Shown here: piece by piece, positions 1 to 13,627 of the stretch | How the letters are laid out: every line of letters starts with the position of its first letter | How positions within the stretch are numbered: the stretch's first letter is position 1 | Assembly (NCBI GenBank): GCA_023630585.1 | Contig: CM042555.1 | Span: forward strand, 8,531,001 to 8,595,000 | Length of the DNA: 64,000 nt | Direction: 5' to 3' | Source of the DNA: Cranoglanis bouderius | Lineage: Eukaryota > Chordata > Actinopteri > Siluriformes > Cranoglanididae | Made by a program: the position numbers and the translations under genes | Notes under the pieces: model-generated | The model's database searches: none | What the model saw: only the letters and a program-made list of their open reading frames with translations | What the model was told of the DNA's origin: nothing

Positions 1-97
1 CACTACAGCACTTACATTGGGTGTTGTTGCAGAAAAATGAGATGCACCTTTCATTTTTGTTCTATATGCATTTTTTTGGGAATATATTAACATTTAG

Positions 98-285
98 GAT
101 GGCACATTGGCACAGCAGGTAGTGATGCCACCTCACAGCTTCTGTGTCCCCGGTTGATCCTGAACCTGGGTTACTGTCTAGAGTTTCTCATGTTCTCTTT
201 GTGTCCCTCTGGGTTTCCTCTGGGTCCTTTAGTTTCCTTCCATATCCCATTGCTGTCCGTCTATAGTCAGTCACTCTTTTTACAT
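98..285 (+). repeat. Degraded fish SINE/LINE-type repeat, tRNA-like 5' portion
   Basis: The text GGCACATTGGCACAGCAGGT, then CCTCACAGC, GGTTGATCC, CATGTTCT and GGGTTTCCTC, appears in the order seen in a very common fish interspersed repeat (typically GGCACGGTGGCGCAG... TGGGTTTCCTCCGGG). The copy is mutated and has lost its 3' part. GGTTGATCC resembles a decayed pol III B box. The short ORF across it is not a gene. The family assignment is from memory and was not checked against a repeat library. Confidence 0.6.
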
Positions 286-3200
286 GTGACGTGGAGGAAC
301 AGTATAGCAACCAGGTGCCTTATGTATGAGTATAATATATTAAACTGGATTTTGCCATCGAAGAAGTGACAATGCTTCCTAGGGCACAAAATGTTCCAAC
401 TTAAACAATAGGATGATACACAGAAAAGATTCTGAATACCAGCCCACATTTTGTAACCACAGATGGACAAAAATAAAACATGAAAAATACATTTATTATT
501 GTATTTTCTGTATCTCCTCAAAAGATGAAACATTGTTAACACACACAAGTACATGACAGTCTTCCATCTACGCTTCTTCCACAGTGACACACAGTAACGC
601 TGATTTGACGTGTTCTGTAAAATCGGTTTGTAATACTTCAGGTGTGTGTGTTGCTTTGTTGTTTCTCTCTTTATTAGCACAGTTGTTTGCTGACAGTCCT
701 CAATAGGCCCTTTGTTGATCCAAATCCCTGTCTTAATGAGTCATTATTGTGCATTTGCTTTCTTTCAGACCTATTTGTCAGTTTGACAGCGTGTCTTGTG
801 ATTATCCTTATGTTGATTCCATAGATGTCTGGTTTTGCCAAGCAACTATTTGCAAAAATCAAAGTGCATGGAGTTTGGGGCAGGCAGCCCCTCGTTCCTT
901 TTCTCCTCCTCTTCCCTGGAGCGTAGCGGCTTCTTCCTCAGCAGGGGGAAAGATGGAACGGCTGTGCAAAAGGACTAGTACCTGTCAGCAGTTACTCAAA
1001 ATAATTGCTAAAGGACTGCAGCGGGATGGAGAGGGCTCTCTCTTCTCCTCCTCCATTTGATGAATATTTGAAATCACCAAGCAATCGTGGAGCTGAATGC
1101 AGACAAACCGGACAGTCAGGGAGGAGAAGAGCTCAGTGAGTGGCTTTGAGGGAATACAATCATTTTAGTATTGTGTTGCAAGTACTGTAATAAAAAGATG
1201 AATGGACTGGATATTGCTCATTACCAAACCTTTAACATCCAAACTCAGATGTGAACAATACACAATATACAATGTACAGCTTTTTAGTAAGAGCAAAAGT
1301 TTACCTACCTTTAAGATGAATTGAAGGCAAATAAGTGTAATTTATACTAAAATGAATACATTTCTTAGGTTTCAAAGATCTTCCTTTATTATCACAACTA
1401 AGAAAATCATCATTTTAAGATGTTAATATGTGGTATAAATATTTTAAAATATTTTTTAAACCCAACTCTTTGCTTTCTATCTCTGTCATATCCTCTGAGC
1501 AGCGTTGGGATCTTCTCACTTGTAATACACGCCCCGAGTCCTGACAGCTCTGTTCTAACTTGGCTGGACTGCTCATCCAGTCTTTTCCCATTATTCCTGA
1601 CATATCTATTTGAACTCTGAGGTATACTTTCTTTTATTAGAACCCTAGGGGGATGCAAACTTTGGTACACAATTCCACAGCCACATAAGTATCACAATAA
1701 ACACACACTTGACACACTTACAGATCACACTTCCATTACCAGCCTTCCATTGTTCATACACATTAAGATCTCTCCGCCCTTTGTAATTTTGAAACAATGC
1801 CATGGAAAGTTCACTCAGATAATTACTCTGCGGACAAAATGTGCTTTAACTTTGGGGAATCTTCGTTTCCTGCCAATTTGAGGAGCGCCACCGGGCTCTG
1901 TTTGTCTCATAATGGATGGTATTCATCTTCATCTTGCTCTTATGCTCGACTCCAACTCACTTTACACCATAGTCAATTAAACCCCTCTGGCCCCATCTGG
2001 GCATAAAGGGATATATAACTCCTCTGACATTTGGCCATAGCCGTATTAGGCACACCCAGAGCACACACAGAGAGAATGGCTCCATTAGCACTTTTAAAGA
2101 GCCCAGAACTGATGTGAGTCACAGAGGGGTTGGTGCTTTACATATGGACCCCTATTTTGTGACTAGGACCCCTGGTAATATAGGGATGTAATGGTAGCAG
2201 TACAGTGCCAGTAGTTTTATAAATATAAGTAGAAGGTCAATACAGCCATCTGTAGGATTTTTAGACCTACCTTCTGTTGCTATTTAGTAACACTGTCCAA
2301 AATGATGAAAGGCTAGAGTAGGCAAAATGTTCAGAGACAGGTTCACAGACAAGTCCAAGAGGTCCTGATATTCTGACAGCCTAGCATGCAGTCTCTCTGT
2401 CTCTCTGAATCAGTGGTCTCTGGTGGAGAGCTGGATTTACGAGGGTGAGGGAGTTTCAACTGGGCTATTTCCATCCTAATGCCAATGACTGGGGAACTCA
2501 GATAGGGAGTATGGAGTAATGAAGCATGAGAAGCACATCCTGTCCTCCCTCACTAAAGCCACGCTCCTTCAGGGCGGTGTGGATCGGACTCGCAGGGTCG
2601 CGTTTAGCCAGTGCCACCAAACGACTCAAGGTGTAAAAGTGTTCCCTCAGGCCTGGAGCTGCTTTGCACTGTAATGCTGAGTCACTAGTGACACTGAGGA
2701 GCTCAATATGGGTGGCCAGGCCAAGAAATGACCCATAAGGAGAGGAACAGGAGAATATTTGGATACTATTATAAAATGACAGTGACAGAAATGAAGCTAT
2801 TTAATCATGGTAAATTATTGACCTGTGTTGGTTTAAAAGTTAGAAACCTTTCAATTCATTCTGTTTAGTTTATGTCTAGTTCTAAAGTCAATGCCAGTTT
2901 TATGATATTCACAAAAGTTCTTCACTGACACCATTTTGAGGTTGGTTTTATTGACACACGCCTTTCTGGAAGGATTTTGTATAGATTTCCTTTCAAATGA
3001 GACACTCTGTGAGTTTTATGTGGACATTATTATCCCGATATTTGTAAAAAGAATGACTGTGGCATTCTGATTTATTTATCTCTTCCTGGGTTGTATGCGG
3101 AGATGCAGAAAAATCCTAGATCTCATGCAGAATGGTGGATCTATAATTCATGAAAGCTAATGCATTGTTTCTGTTGCTTTATATCATATCTCCTTTTTTT

Positions 3201-3600
3201 CCCCCCCTCTCCCTGCCAGCATATTACTTGGCAAAGGTTGGCAATAATACCAGTATTGAAATGAGAAGTTTGAAAGACGCATGGCTCTCTTTTTATGCGC
3301 GTGTGTAAACTGATTTGAATCACACATTGGGGGCTTACAGAACGGAGCTCTAAATGTTAAATGGGGGTTGAAGTCTGCCTGAACTAATTTGTAGAGCTTT
3401 GCACCATGTTGACATTTAAATGTGATAAGAATAGAAAACTGTATGTCGACCTATTTTGAAGATGCTTTCGGAATACATCCACATCAGCCGCGGTCTATAA
3501 TTAATAAAAAAAGACAGCATATCCCCCCCGCCCCTTCTTTTTGCAACCAGATTTGATTATAATATAACCCTTATACGACTCAGAAGGATGAAGGGAAAAA
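286..3600. other. Non-coding stretch, nothing specific recognised
   Basis: No ORF here has recognisable protein similarity, and no RNA gene or mobile element was recognised. The sequence is AT-rich and largely free of microsatellites. Parts may be conserved regulatory DNA, but this cannot be judged without alignment. Confidence 0.5.
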
Positions 3601-3649
3601 ATAAAAGAGGAGTAAAATATGAGCGGGGAGGGAATTAAGGGGGAAGTGG

Positions 3650-3830
3650 ATAGCGCGCACCTGGGTTTGAAGGGGGGAGAGATTGCATCGGCTGGCTGCT
3701 GTGCTATCACATTACCGCCATCCAGCCTGTGTGTTTGTGAGAGCAAGCGGCGAGGAGAGGGACCTCGCCAAATCAGCATGCAAATAACGCCACATTGTTA
3801 ACTTAATCAGATGCAGGAGAGAAAATATGG
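3650..3830. promoter_or_regulatory. Candidate regulatory stretch with octamer motif
   Basis: This is a compositionally balanced block inside otherwise purine-rich DNA. It contains the octamer ATGCAAAT at 3778-3785 (POU-family site) and CGCCATC-type sequence near 3717. It lies upstream of znf536 coding sequence, within the presumed 5' intron. The regulatory role is inferred from motif content and from the known abundance of conserved non-coding elements around neurodevelopmental transcription-factor genes. Confidence 0.3.
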
Positions 3831-4014
3831 AGAGGGAGGTGGGGAAGAGAGGGAGGGAAGAGAAGGAGAGAGAGAAAGATGGAGAGAAAGGAGGAGGGGT
3901 GCACAAACAAGAATCAGGGTCTTCTGAAATGGCGGAGGGTGAGACAGATTAAGCCTCTCTACATACGTGGATGATGTAGACAGGGTGGCAGTGTCAGCCC
4001 CTTGGGCTGGTAAA

Positions 4015-4016
<2 letters not shown>

Positions 4017-4095
<79 letters not shown>
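4017..4095. repeat. Compound (GT)n-(GA)n microsatellite
   Basis: A run of GT units to 4052 switches directly to GA units ending near 4095. The ORF reading VCVCV...REREREREREV across it is a repeat artefact. Confidence 0.97.
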
Positions 4096-4097
<2 letters not shown>

Positions 4098-4708
4098 TTT
4101 CCTGCTTTTGTCAGATCCCGGAGCTGATGAAGTTCCCTTTCAGAGCTTCCTGAAGTGTCTCAGACAGCAGTTTAGCAGCAATAACACTTTAACCCAGTCG
4201 TACTGAATACCTCAGCTCTTCTGCACCTGTGCCATCAGCCATGGACTTTCCTGTGTTTCGAAAATGACTTTACAGTTGGCTATACTACAAATTCTTCAAC
4301 TCCGTGCCATGAAATTTCCTAATCACGATTAAATTTAACAGTAAGCATTCTCCAGTTTTTCTTCGTTTTTAATACTTCTCAGTCCACACCAGTGGTGGAT
4401 TTATGGTGACTGTACTGTAATTAATCTCGGCGTGAGCTGTATAAACAGTCTATAAAATCCTCCCATCTGTGGAGCTTCAGACAGTGGGAGTGTACACAGA
4501 GGTCACAACCTATCCAGCATCGCTCATGCGCTGCGTTAGTGCTGTTAAACGTGCTAGCATGCGTGTGCAGCCAAGGCAACACACGCAACACGGTAACATG
4601 GCAGTCACAACACAAGCAGGACAGAGGAAAAGACGACATGTTTCAACACACGTTTACAGAAGTGAGACAGGTTCTTTTCTGAATGAAGTTGTAATGTCAC
4701 ACTTATGC

Positions 4709-4709
<1 letters not shown>

Positions 4710-4806
<97 letters not shown>
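4710..4806. repeat. (TTTC)n tetranucleotide microsatellite
   Basis: About 24 near-perfect TTTC units form a 97-bp pyrimidine tract. The translated FLSF repeats on the + strand and KERK repeats on the - strand are artefacts. Confidence 0.97.
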
Positions 4807-4928
4807 CACTCCACGCCTTCTATCTTGTGTTTCTTCTTTGTACAGCAGCTGTGACAGTGGCCTTTGAAAGAGGATGAGTAAGTGATCATGTTCAAGGTCA
4901 AACAGGGCAGCAAGCAATGATAAAAAAT

Positions 4929-4962
4929 GTGTGTGTGTGTGAAAGAGAGAGAGAGAGAGAGA
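4929..4962. repeat. Short compound GT/GA microsatellite
   Basis: A short GT run is followed by GAAAGAGAGA-type units, the same GT-then-GA order as at 4017 and 13485. Confidence 0.9.
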
Positions 4963-5024
4963 GGATGAAGTGAGGAGAGATGTCTGGATTCCAACTTTGT
5001 GGCCAAACCTGGCTGTTTCTCCCT

Positions 5025-5026
<2 letters not shown>

Positions 5027-5085
<59 letters not shown>
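5027..5085. repeat. (CT)n microsatellite
   Basis: About 29 CT units, essentially uninterrupted. Confidence 0.97.
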
Positions 5086-5088
<3 letters not shown>

Positions 5089-7032
5089 CAGAACCTAAAG
5101 GCCAGTGCAATGGGCATTGTGTGGCAGGATGGTATGTCTAGGTCAACCCGACCCCCGCTTTATCTGTCTTGTCTCAGCCAGAATCGTCTCCATTTTTGAA
5201 TGTTTATAGATCTCTGTGATGCACCTGCTCACAAATAAAACTTCTGGAGTAGATTTCACATAACCACTGTTGACCAGTTCTATTTTAGGCATCAAACACT
5301 TACCCTCTGTCTCAGTGCATAGTACAGTGCAGCCCGTACAATATAGTACTGTCTCTTTTATCTCTCTCTTTCATTCTTTTAACTTGTCCTGGAATAAGCA
5401 GCCACACCATTTCCGACAAAGAGCGATAAGTAAACATGGACCTTTCAAACCCTGCTCTCCCTTAGGTCCTCCACCCTCTTGGTTTCTCTAGAGGCTCTTA
5501 GTTAGCTTACACTAAAATACAATTTGCTCTTAACAAGCACTTTCTTTACATCCTCCACTACTCTCTTTTAACTGTTCAGTGGTGACTGACAGATATGAAC
5601 ATCATGACTAATGTTGATCTGTATGAAGAGGAGAAAAACATTGCATTATCATTTGGCCTCAGTACAACTCGCAGCTGCAAACAATAGCAGTACAAAAATA
5701 TTGTAACATATGCAAAGAATTGCTAGCATTTCCACTGAAGTCTGACTTCCTGATGGTTTTGATAAGATTACTGGCTTTTCTTAAACAGGATGTGCCTTTT
5801 AAAAAAGCATGCTTTATGGACATAACCAGAACAGTTGCATAATGGGCATGACAGAGAGCTTCTCTTCAAAATGAAACTTTCAGATTCTCTGGGGGGAGTT
5901 TATCAAAGTGACGGCACAAAGCAGATTTAACACCACTCGTATTAAAAAGACATGCAGCGGTTCAATATTTAAAAAGCCCATTTGTCATGACAGAAGTGCT
6001 TTTTCAGTCAAGAGCATATGGCTCCTCTACCTGTTTATGGTCGTGTGTTTTCTTATCGTCTTTCATGTAAGGGGGAGAAAGAACGAGACAAAAAAAGAAG
6101 AGATTTTCAAAAGACACTGAAGAATCATTCAATTAATGGCGGCGTGATGTAAAATAATTACTCGACTTGCCTTCCATAATGAGTACCTCTAATTAGCCAT
6201 ACATTTGTTTTGTTTTGTGACTCCAGTTATGAAGAGCTAGTGAGTACATGGAAGTAGCAGCAGATCTTTTTTTTTTCTCCCTCTCTCTTTCTTTTCTCTG
6301 TTTCTGTTGTGCATACGTCTAACTGCCTGAAGACACAATTTAGAGCCCATGTATGCACACAAGCAGTGGTAAATAGTGTAGCGTGTTAAGGAGATTTGTT
6401 CTGTCTCTCTCTCTCTCTCTCTCTCTCCCACATGCTTTTATTTTAATTAGCCATGCAACAATTAAAAGATTCACAAACTAAATTGAACCTTGTCTCCGTC
6501 TCCTCCCGACTTGATTTCACCACCTGTCAAAACAACACCCCTTGTTGAAGTCATTATGCAAAACTCATACGAACAGAACCAGCATGGGCGAAAAGAAAGC
6601 AGCAATTATTTCTGATATTCACTTATTCAGGGGTTATACTGACATTTGAAGGTTTCAGGAAAGGTAAGCTATGTTTGCCACTACCTGCAAGGGAACGCAC
6701 ATGCTACAAATGGGCTTGAGAAACAAAAAAGGAATCAAATCCTTAGATTGTAGTGGAACAAATATCACAAAGGTAACAATATATAACTTCAAGAATTACG
6801 CTTGTCCAAAACATTTCAGAATTTTGTTTAATATGGTCTCACACTTTCAGATTCGCATTGTTTTAAAAAATAAAATTGGGAAGAAATCCACATTGCTACC
6901 ACATAAATTGCAATTACTCATTTAATTACAGTTTTTTCATCAGGTTTATTTTGCTAATAAAGCCCTGCTTTTGTGCTGTGTGCTAATCAGAAAATTGTGC
7001 AAATTCAATCATTTCGTTTGATTTCGTACCAA
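5086..7032. other. Non-coding stretch with a short CT array
   Basis: No gene was recognised. There is a CT array near 6405-6427. AT-rich DNA around 6120-6230 and 6440-6600 has few repeats and could be regulatory, but no specific motif supports a firmer call. Confidence 0.45.
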
Positions 7033-7689
7033 CAAGGGTGATTTACACTTGATGCATGACTCTGCGTGCACATGCAGAAGCAGCAGCAATGCGAGCACCA
7101 TTGTTCACGTGTTTGCCTCCGTACTTTATGTACATCTGGAAGATTAAAAGCAACATCCACTAGATGGCATGTCAGAGCCAAAACATCCCTGTCTGTTTGG
7201 TTTCCAATTCAAACTGTAAAATTCACTTCAGTGTTAAACACGCTGATGAACTCTGTTAAATCTTTCCACCGTCCTCGCGAATGTTGTCATGAGTTACGTC
7301 TCAAATCGAAAACTATGACCTTACATTCAAAAGTATTTACTGATCTAGAAAATTCAGAAGACTGAATATGCAAAACAGATGTTTCGGTAGGGTTGAAAAC
7401 TACGTGAGAGGTTTTTAAACTGCAAACAGTACGCATAATATGAAAACCAATTAGTGTTAGCACTCAGTAACTGTCTGGAACAGTAAGTATGCGATTTGAG
7501 ACACAAAGCTTTTTTATTTATTCAGTTGTGTAAAGAGTGTCACATGGTGCTATACTGCCCTCACTTTTTACGTTGGTATTGCACGACGCATTATGTTAAT
7601 TTCTGAGGACCTGAACAAGCGACACTTCAAATGACCACAGGCAGCCATCTTGTGTACGTGTAGCTCAAAGCAAGTGTAATCCAGCCTTG
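7033..7689. mobile_element. Possible degraded MITE with 19-bp imperfect inverted termini
   Basis: The left terminus caagggtgatttacacttg (7033-7051) pairs with the reverse complement of 7671-7689 at 16 of 19 positions, bracketing about 657 bp without coding potential. The bracketed DNA is richer in CpG-containing words than its surroundings. No convincing target-site duplication is visible, so the superfamily is unassigned. A chance inverted repeat is possible. Confidence 0.4.
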
Positions 7690-7715
7690 AAGTCATAAGA
7701 GATTTGGGAGCTATT

Positions 7716-7760
7716 AACCCGACCCCTAACCCTAACATTATCTAACCCTAACCCTAACCT
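7716..7760. repeat. Interstitial telomere-like (CCCTAA)n tract
   Basis: Five CCCTAA-like units occur in about 45 bp (CCCCTAACCCTAAC near 7723 and CTAACCCTAACCCTAACC near 7743), with interruptions. This is the vertebrate telomere repeat on the C-rich strand, in a short internal form. Confidence 0.75.
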
Positions 7761-8341
7761 TTTATAACTTCTTATTCAATTTGATCTGTGTGTATTGTTA
7801 TGAATTTGTGAACCCATGTTTGATTTGACATATCTGGGATTGCTAGGATAACTGAACCTGGCCTTGATGATGGATGACCCCTTAGCTCAGTGTTATATCA
7901 GATTTGACTCTGTGTAATTCTGACACACAAACCGGAGAAAATAGCATAATAATATGAAGCGCACTGTCCAAGCCTATGTAGGTTTTCTCTTTCTGGTTCT
8001 CTTATATAAATGTATGCCTTACTAGTGTTCAACAGATTTAGTTGTCCCCACCCCCCTCTTTTTTTTGGACAAGAAAAACTTGCAATCAAGCTCAGTGTGA
8101 AAGTATGACTCTTCTATTAATCAGAGAAAACAGTAAACACGTGTATTCATTACATGTTTGTATGTGAGATGAACACCTTTTGGAAGCACCCCACACATCT
8201 TCATTTCAAGACCCCCACCAACACTCCTCTCCAGCCTGCTGTCTGCTTAACAAATGCTCAAAGTTATTAATCTTCCTCCCTACACACAGCGTAAAATCTA
8301 CAGGCAGGAGTCCCCACACACTGCTGTGAATACCATTGCAC

Positions 8342-8395
<54 letters not shown>
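8342..8395. repeat. (CA)n microsatellite
   Basis: About 27 CA units. ORFs encoding poly-Thr-His or poly-Cys-Val through it are artefacts. Confidence 0.97.
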
Positions 8396-8398
<3 letters not shown>

Positions 8399-8727
8399 CA
8401 TCTGCTGTACTTCAGGATAACACTGTGAATAGATAGCATAAAGGGATGCTTTGAGCTTTTGACCGGCGTAAGATGATGATGACGATGATGATGCGGCGAA
8501 GCAGCACAATGAACTGTGGGAATTCTCTGGTCTCCCATTGATCTCGCCTCCCCTGGCATCCCAACAAGCCTGTCTGACATAGGGATGAAAAGAGCAGCAT
8601 TTTTCTCTCTTTTCTTCCTCCTCTCTCTTTTTTTGTAGCCTCATACTGATCTGTAGAGATGAGCTGAAAGCTGAACTACCTGTTGAAAAGTTCTCTTAAG
8701 ACCTCCTCAATGATATATTGTGTAAGA

Positions 8728-8740
8728 CAGAGAGAGACAG

Positions 8741-8781
<41 letters not shown>

Positions 8782-8816
8782 CCTGAGACACCAATATGCA
8801 CAAAGTGTGATTCGAG
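8728..8816. repeat. (GA)n array with a flanking segment repeated at 9222
   Basis: A GA array to 8780 is followed by a 25-bp segment (8792-8816; core atatgcacaaagtg ... attcgag) that recurs beside the GA array at 9186-9220. Confidence 0.85.
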
Positions 8817-9181
8817 TTATGAGAAATTGGGGGACTAAGGTTACCCAAGCCAAATATATTCATGACTGTTACATAGTGCTTGTTGTAGAGTCTGCAATCG
8901 CACTCCTATAATTAGGCCATACAAACTGTTTTCTGTTTTAACCACAAACACACGAACACCACCTCCATTTTGTGTCGAGTCACAATGAAAATGGCTTTGT
9001 TCTTTCAGACTGTGTGTTTTTGCGTTTGATTCAGTTTAGTTCTTGTGCTGGGAACCTTGCCTTAATGCCTCATTACAGCCACTAATAATCCAGTTCAGTC
9101 AAAGAGCATCGAGAGGAAGAAAAACAAGGCACGTTTTATTGGATTAATTAGATGCATTCTGAAGACCACCTGCAATAGACT

Positions 9182-9185
<4 letters not shown>

Positions 9186-9222
<37 letters not shown>

Positions 9223-9246
9223 AATATGCACAAAGTGGGATTCGAG
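9186..9246. repeat. (GA)n array plus second copy of the 25-bp flank
   Basis: A GA array (9186-9220) is immediately followed by a 25-bp segment (9222-9246) matching 8792-8816 at 23 of 25 positions. This points to a local duplication or a dispersed repeat that carries a GA array. Confidence 0.8.
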
Positions 9247-9289
9247 CCACGATCTGCTCATGATTTATCTATTGTGCATTTCTGCCCAT

Positions 9290-9600
9290 ACGTCCATAAA
9301 TACATAGCGCGCACATCATATCCTCACATTAGATATGCACCATATGGCGACCACTTTTGAATTCTTCACCTCATTTTTTATATGAAAGTCATTAATGACC
9401 GTGTGGAACTTGGGCTGACTTTTAAGCTGAGTAAATAATGATTGATTTATTAATGATGCTGACCTCCATTATAATTAATTAACATGGTACCTCATAGTAA
9501 TTAGTCAATGAATTTTGATCAATATAGGCCCAAGATTACAAAGTAACTAATAATGATCATTACTCAAATGATTAGCCGATTCTTATTTCTTTCATTTACT
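9290..9600. promoter_or_regulatory. Candidate regulatory stretch with PBX-HOX-type sites
   Basis: A microsatellite-free AT-rich block. It contains the overlapping composites TGATTGAT (9439-9446) and TGATTTAT (9443-9450), both fitting TGATNNAT, plus several ATTA-core sites (ATTAATGA, TAATTAATTAAC, GTAATTAG). Such content is typical of developmental enhancers near transcription-factor genes. Its role is inferred from motifs only. Confidence 0.35.
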
Positions 9601-11439
9601 TGAATGTAGGTAAAATAAATAAATAAATAAAAAAAACTGGAGCATGCGTATAATTAAAATCATGAAAATGTTTTGGATGTTGTGCATTTAGAAAAGATGT
9701 GTTTTATGTCCTCTATGAGGTGGGACATACTTTTAAAGTCGGCTTTTACAGAGCCAGTTCAAGGCTCAGTTGTAGTGGTGTGTGTTTTATAGAGCTGTAC
9801 TTACACACTTCACCCTGATTTGTGAGATCCAGCAGGGGATCAGCTCAAGGACACGAGCGCATAGAGTCATTGATCACGATGTTACATTTTTATTTAGCTG
9901 TTTTTGAACCTAGTCAGACATGTTCTCTTAGACATATACATAAATCAACTATTTACTGAAAGATAAACCCCCACCTACCTCTACATTTATAACCTTATCT
10001 ACTTTTGGAAAAACAACATGCACCATGAATTTTAAAGAATTATTATAAGTTTAAAATGGAAAATGACACTTTAACTTCACTTTAATTATCAGTAACTTCC
10101 ACACAACAATCTCTGTCTCATCACACGAGGTAAAAGCCACTCCTGTCATTTAAACATGAGCCTCATTGTCGTCTCTTCACTTGATTGATCTCTGTTCACA
10201 CTAACATCGATTATTAATTCAGGCAGTTCTGGTCTTTTGGTTAAATTTGTTACTAATGTCATTTTATTACGTCATTTGACATTTTAAACTTTGCCTACTG
10301 TCATCTGTACAGAGACAGATTGTCTTCTCTGTTCTGATGGTCATGTGATGACGCAGGAGCATTACTGATATTTTGATAACCACTATCTGATCGCAAATGA
10401 ACTGATTAGTCTCGTGTCGTGTTGCTCTATGCCATGTACTGTAAGTAATCAAAAAATTTGACATTCACTGTGTGAGGATATCACATTTAGCTACTAATGT
10501 TTTAGACATGTTTTAGACCATTTGTTAAACAGGCTCCTTACCCAACATGACCTTCGCAGATCTTTGGTAAAATACATTTATGCTTTCTTCAAGTAGAGAT
10601 GTCAAAGTAACCCAATGTCAAAACCCAAAATTTCAGGTGTTTTTTCAATTTGGCTGCTTTCCAGAATTTACCTGCAGTGACATCTGGTTTTCCCACCAGA
10701 AGGATCCTCATATATGGGCAGTTGGATATTACTATTTTCCTCAACTTTATCCTGTTTGAAGATCAATTTCTATAGTGAACGTTTGCTAATAATCAGAATC
10801 AACGAGAAATAAATGCACGTCAGTTTAGTTTGAGTCTTAGAGGTTAATGCTGAAGTAACAGATATTCCTGCAGTTTTGTAAATGCATCCTGCTCATTTTG
10901 TGTAAAACCACAGTCAGATCACAGATAGTTAGCAAAATCAGCTTAGTAAAGGCTAAAGTAAAAGTTTAGGTTAGAGTACCATTTGAACTAACATTGTACC
11001 TGAAAGTCTAATGTAAACAAATGACATCTGTGATGCATAATCCGCAAAGGCAATAATATAGTTTAACCACATTAAGCGCAGATGCTAGCAGTCACTGGAT
11101 GAGATAATACACACACACACACACAAACACAAAAATTCAGGCATACAAGGATACACAGTGTCGGTTTTTACTTTCTAATTAAGGTGTGTGGTGCAGAGCA
11201 ATTTGCAGTGCAAGACAGAAAGTTAAGCATAAGATAAGACACGAATCCGGTTGTTTTGCCGTGTTGCTTGAAAGGCTGTGTATTAACCACAGACATGCAT
11301 GCCACTGGCTCCCGTGTGAGAACACACCAACAGAGGAAGTCTCGGTGGCTTTTAAAAAGCTTGGTGAGAAAGTTAGCATTAATTAGAGCGTGCGGCTGCT
11401 CTTAGACTATGTGCGGCAGGTACTAGAAAAAAAAAAAAG
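9601..11439. other. Non-coding stretch, nothing specific recognised
   Basis: AT-rich intronic DNA with a small CA array near 11110-11126. No coding or element signature was recognised. Confidence 0.45.
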
Positions 11440-11500
11440 ACACACACACAGACACACACACACACAGACAGACACACACACACACACACACACACACAGA
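11440..11500. repeat. Imperfect (CA)n microsatellite
   Basis: CA units are interrupted by several CAGA units. Confidence 0.95.
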
Positions 11501-12136
11501 CCTTGTCTCAGCCTCACAGCTGCCAAGCGGCTGTCCCAGACCTGAACAAGGAAATTAAGGATCCACAAGAAGGAAGAGCTAGGAAGTGTGTCTGCTGTGG
11601 ACCACCAACCAGTGGCACTCTTGCAAATAGGTGAGGCTAGGCTAACATCTGTAAGAGTTATAGATGTAGATATGTATGATTATTTTAAAGATTAAAGCTC
11701 TGATATATGCTTCTTCTATTTTTTTCTGGGTCATAGTGCATAGGCATATAATGAAGGAAACCACCAGAAGTGTTACAGAGTTTAGAGATCAAATCGTCCG
11801 AGCTGATATTATACATTTTCTTGTTGTTATCGATGAGACTGCAAAATTAAGTGGGTAAAACTATAATAATAAATGTAGAGAGACCCTTATTCTGCGAATT
11901 CAGTTTGGGGGCTGTTAGTGTATATGGATTAACTATGCCAGTATTATGGAATTTAAGAGCACTAATATGATGTAGGTTTTAATTCCTATGTTTCTTTAGA
12001 GATAAGGCTCTTGGCATAGAGCTTTTACTGATTATACAGTGGAAATATGCATGTTGTAGATAATTGCACCATAGTGATGCTGAGTATTCCCACAGAGCAT
12101 TTTTTTTTGGATGGCCTTTTAAAAGATTGCATTGTG
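11501..12136. other. Non-coding stretch, nothing specific recognised
   Basis: No gene, RNA or element recognised; AT-rich. Confidence 0.4.
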
Positions 12137-12137
12137 T

Positions 12138-12209
<72 letters not shown>

Positions 12210-12228
12210 ATGGGTGTGTGTGTGTGTA
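12137..12228. repeat. (GT)n microsatellite
   Basis: About 35 GT units to 12207, then a second shorter GT run to 12228. Confidence 0.97.

Positions 12229-13627
<1,399 letters not shown>

Noticed and set aside
4710..4867. Phe/Leu/Ser-rich ORF resembling a membrane protein
   Set aside because: Produced by the (TTTC)n microsatellite.
9236..9250. tRNA T-arm-like sequence (gggattcgagccac)
   Set aside because: Too short, the loop-closing pair is wrong and no acceptor, D or anticodon arms surround it.
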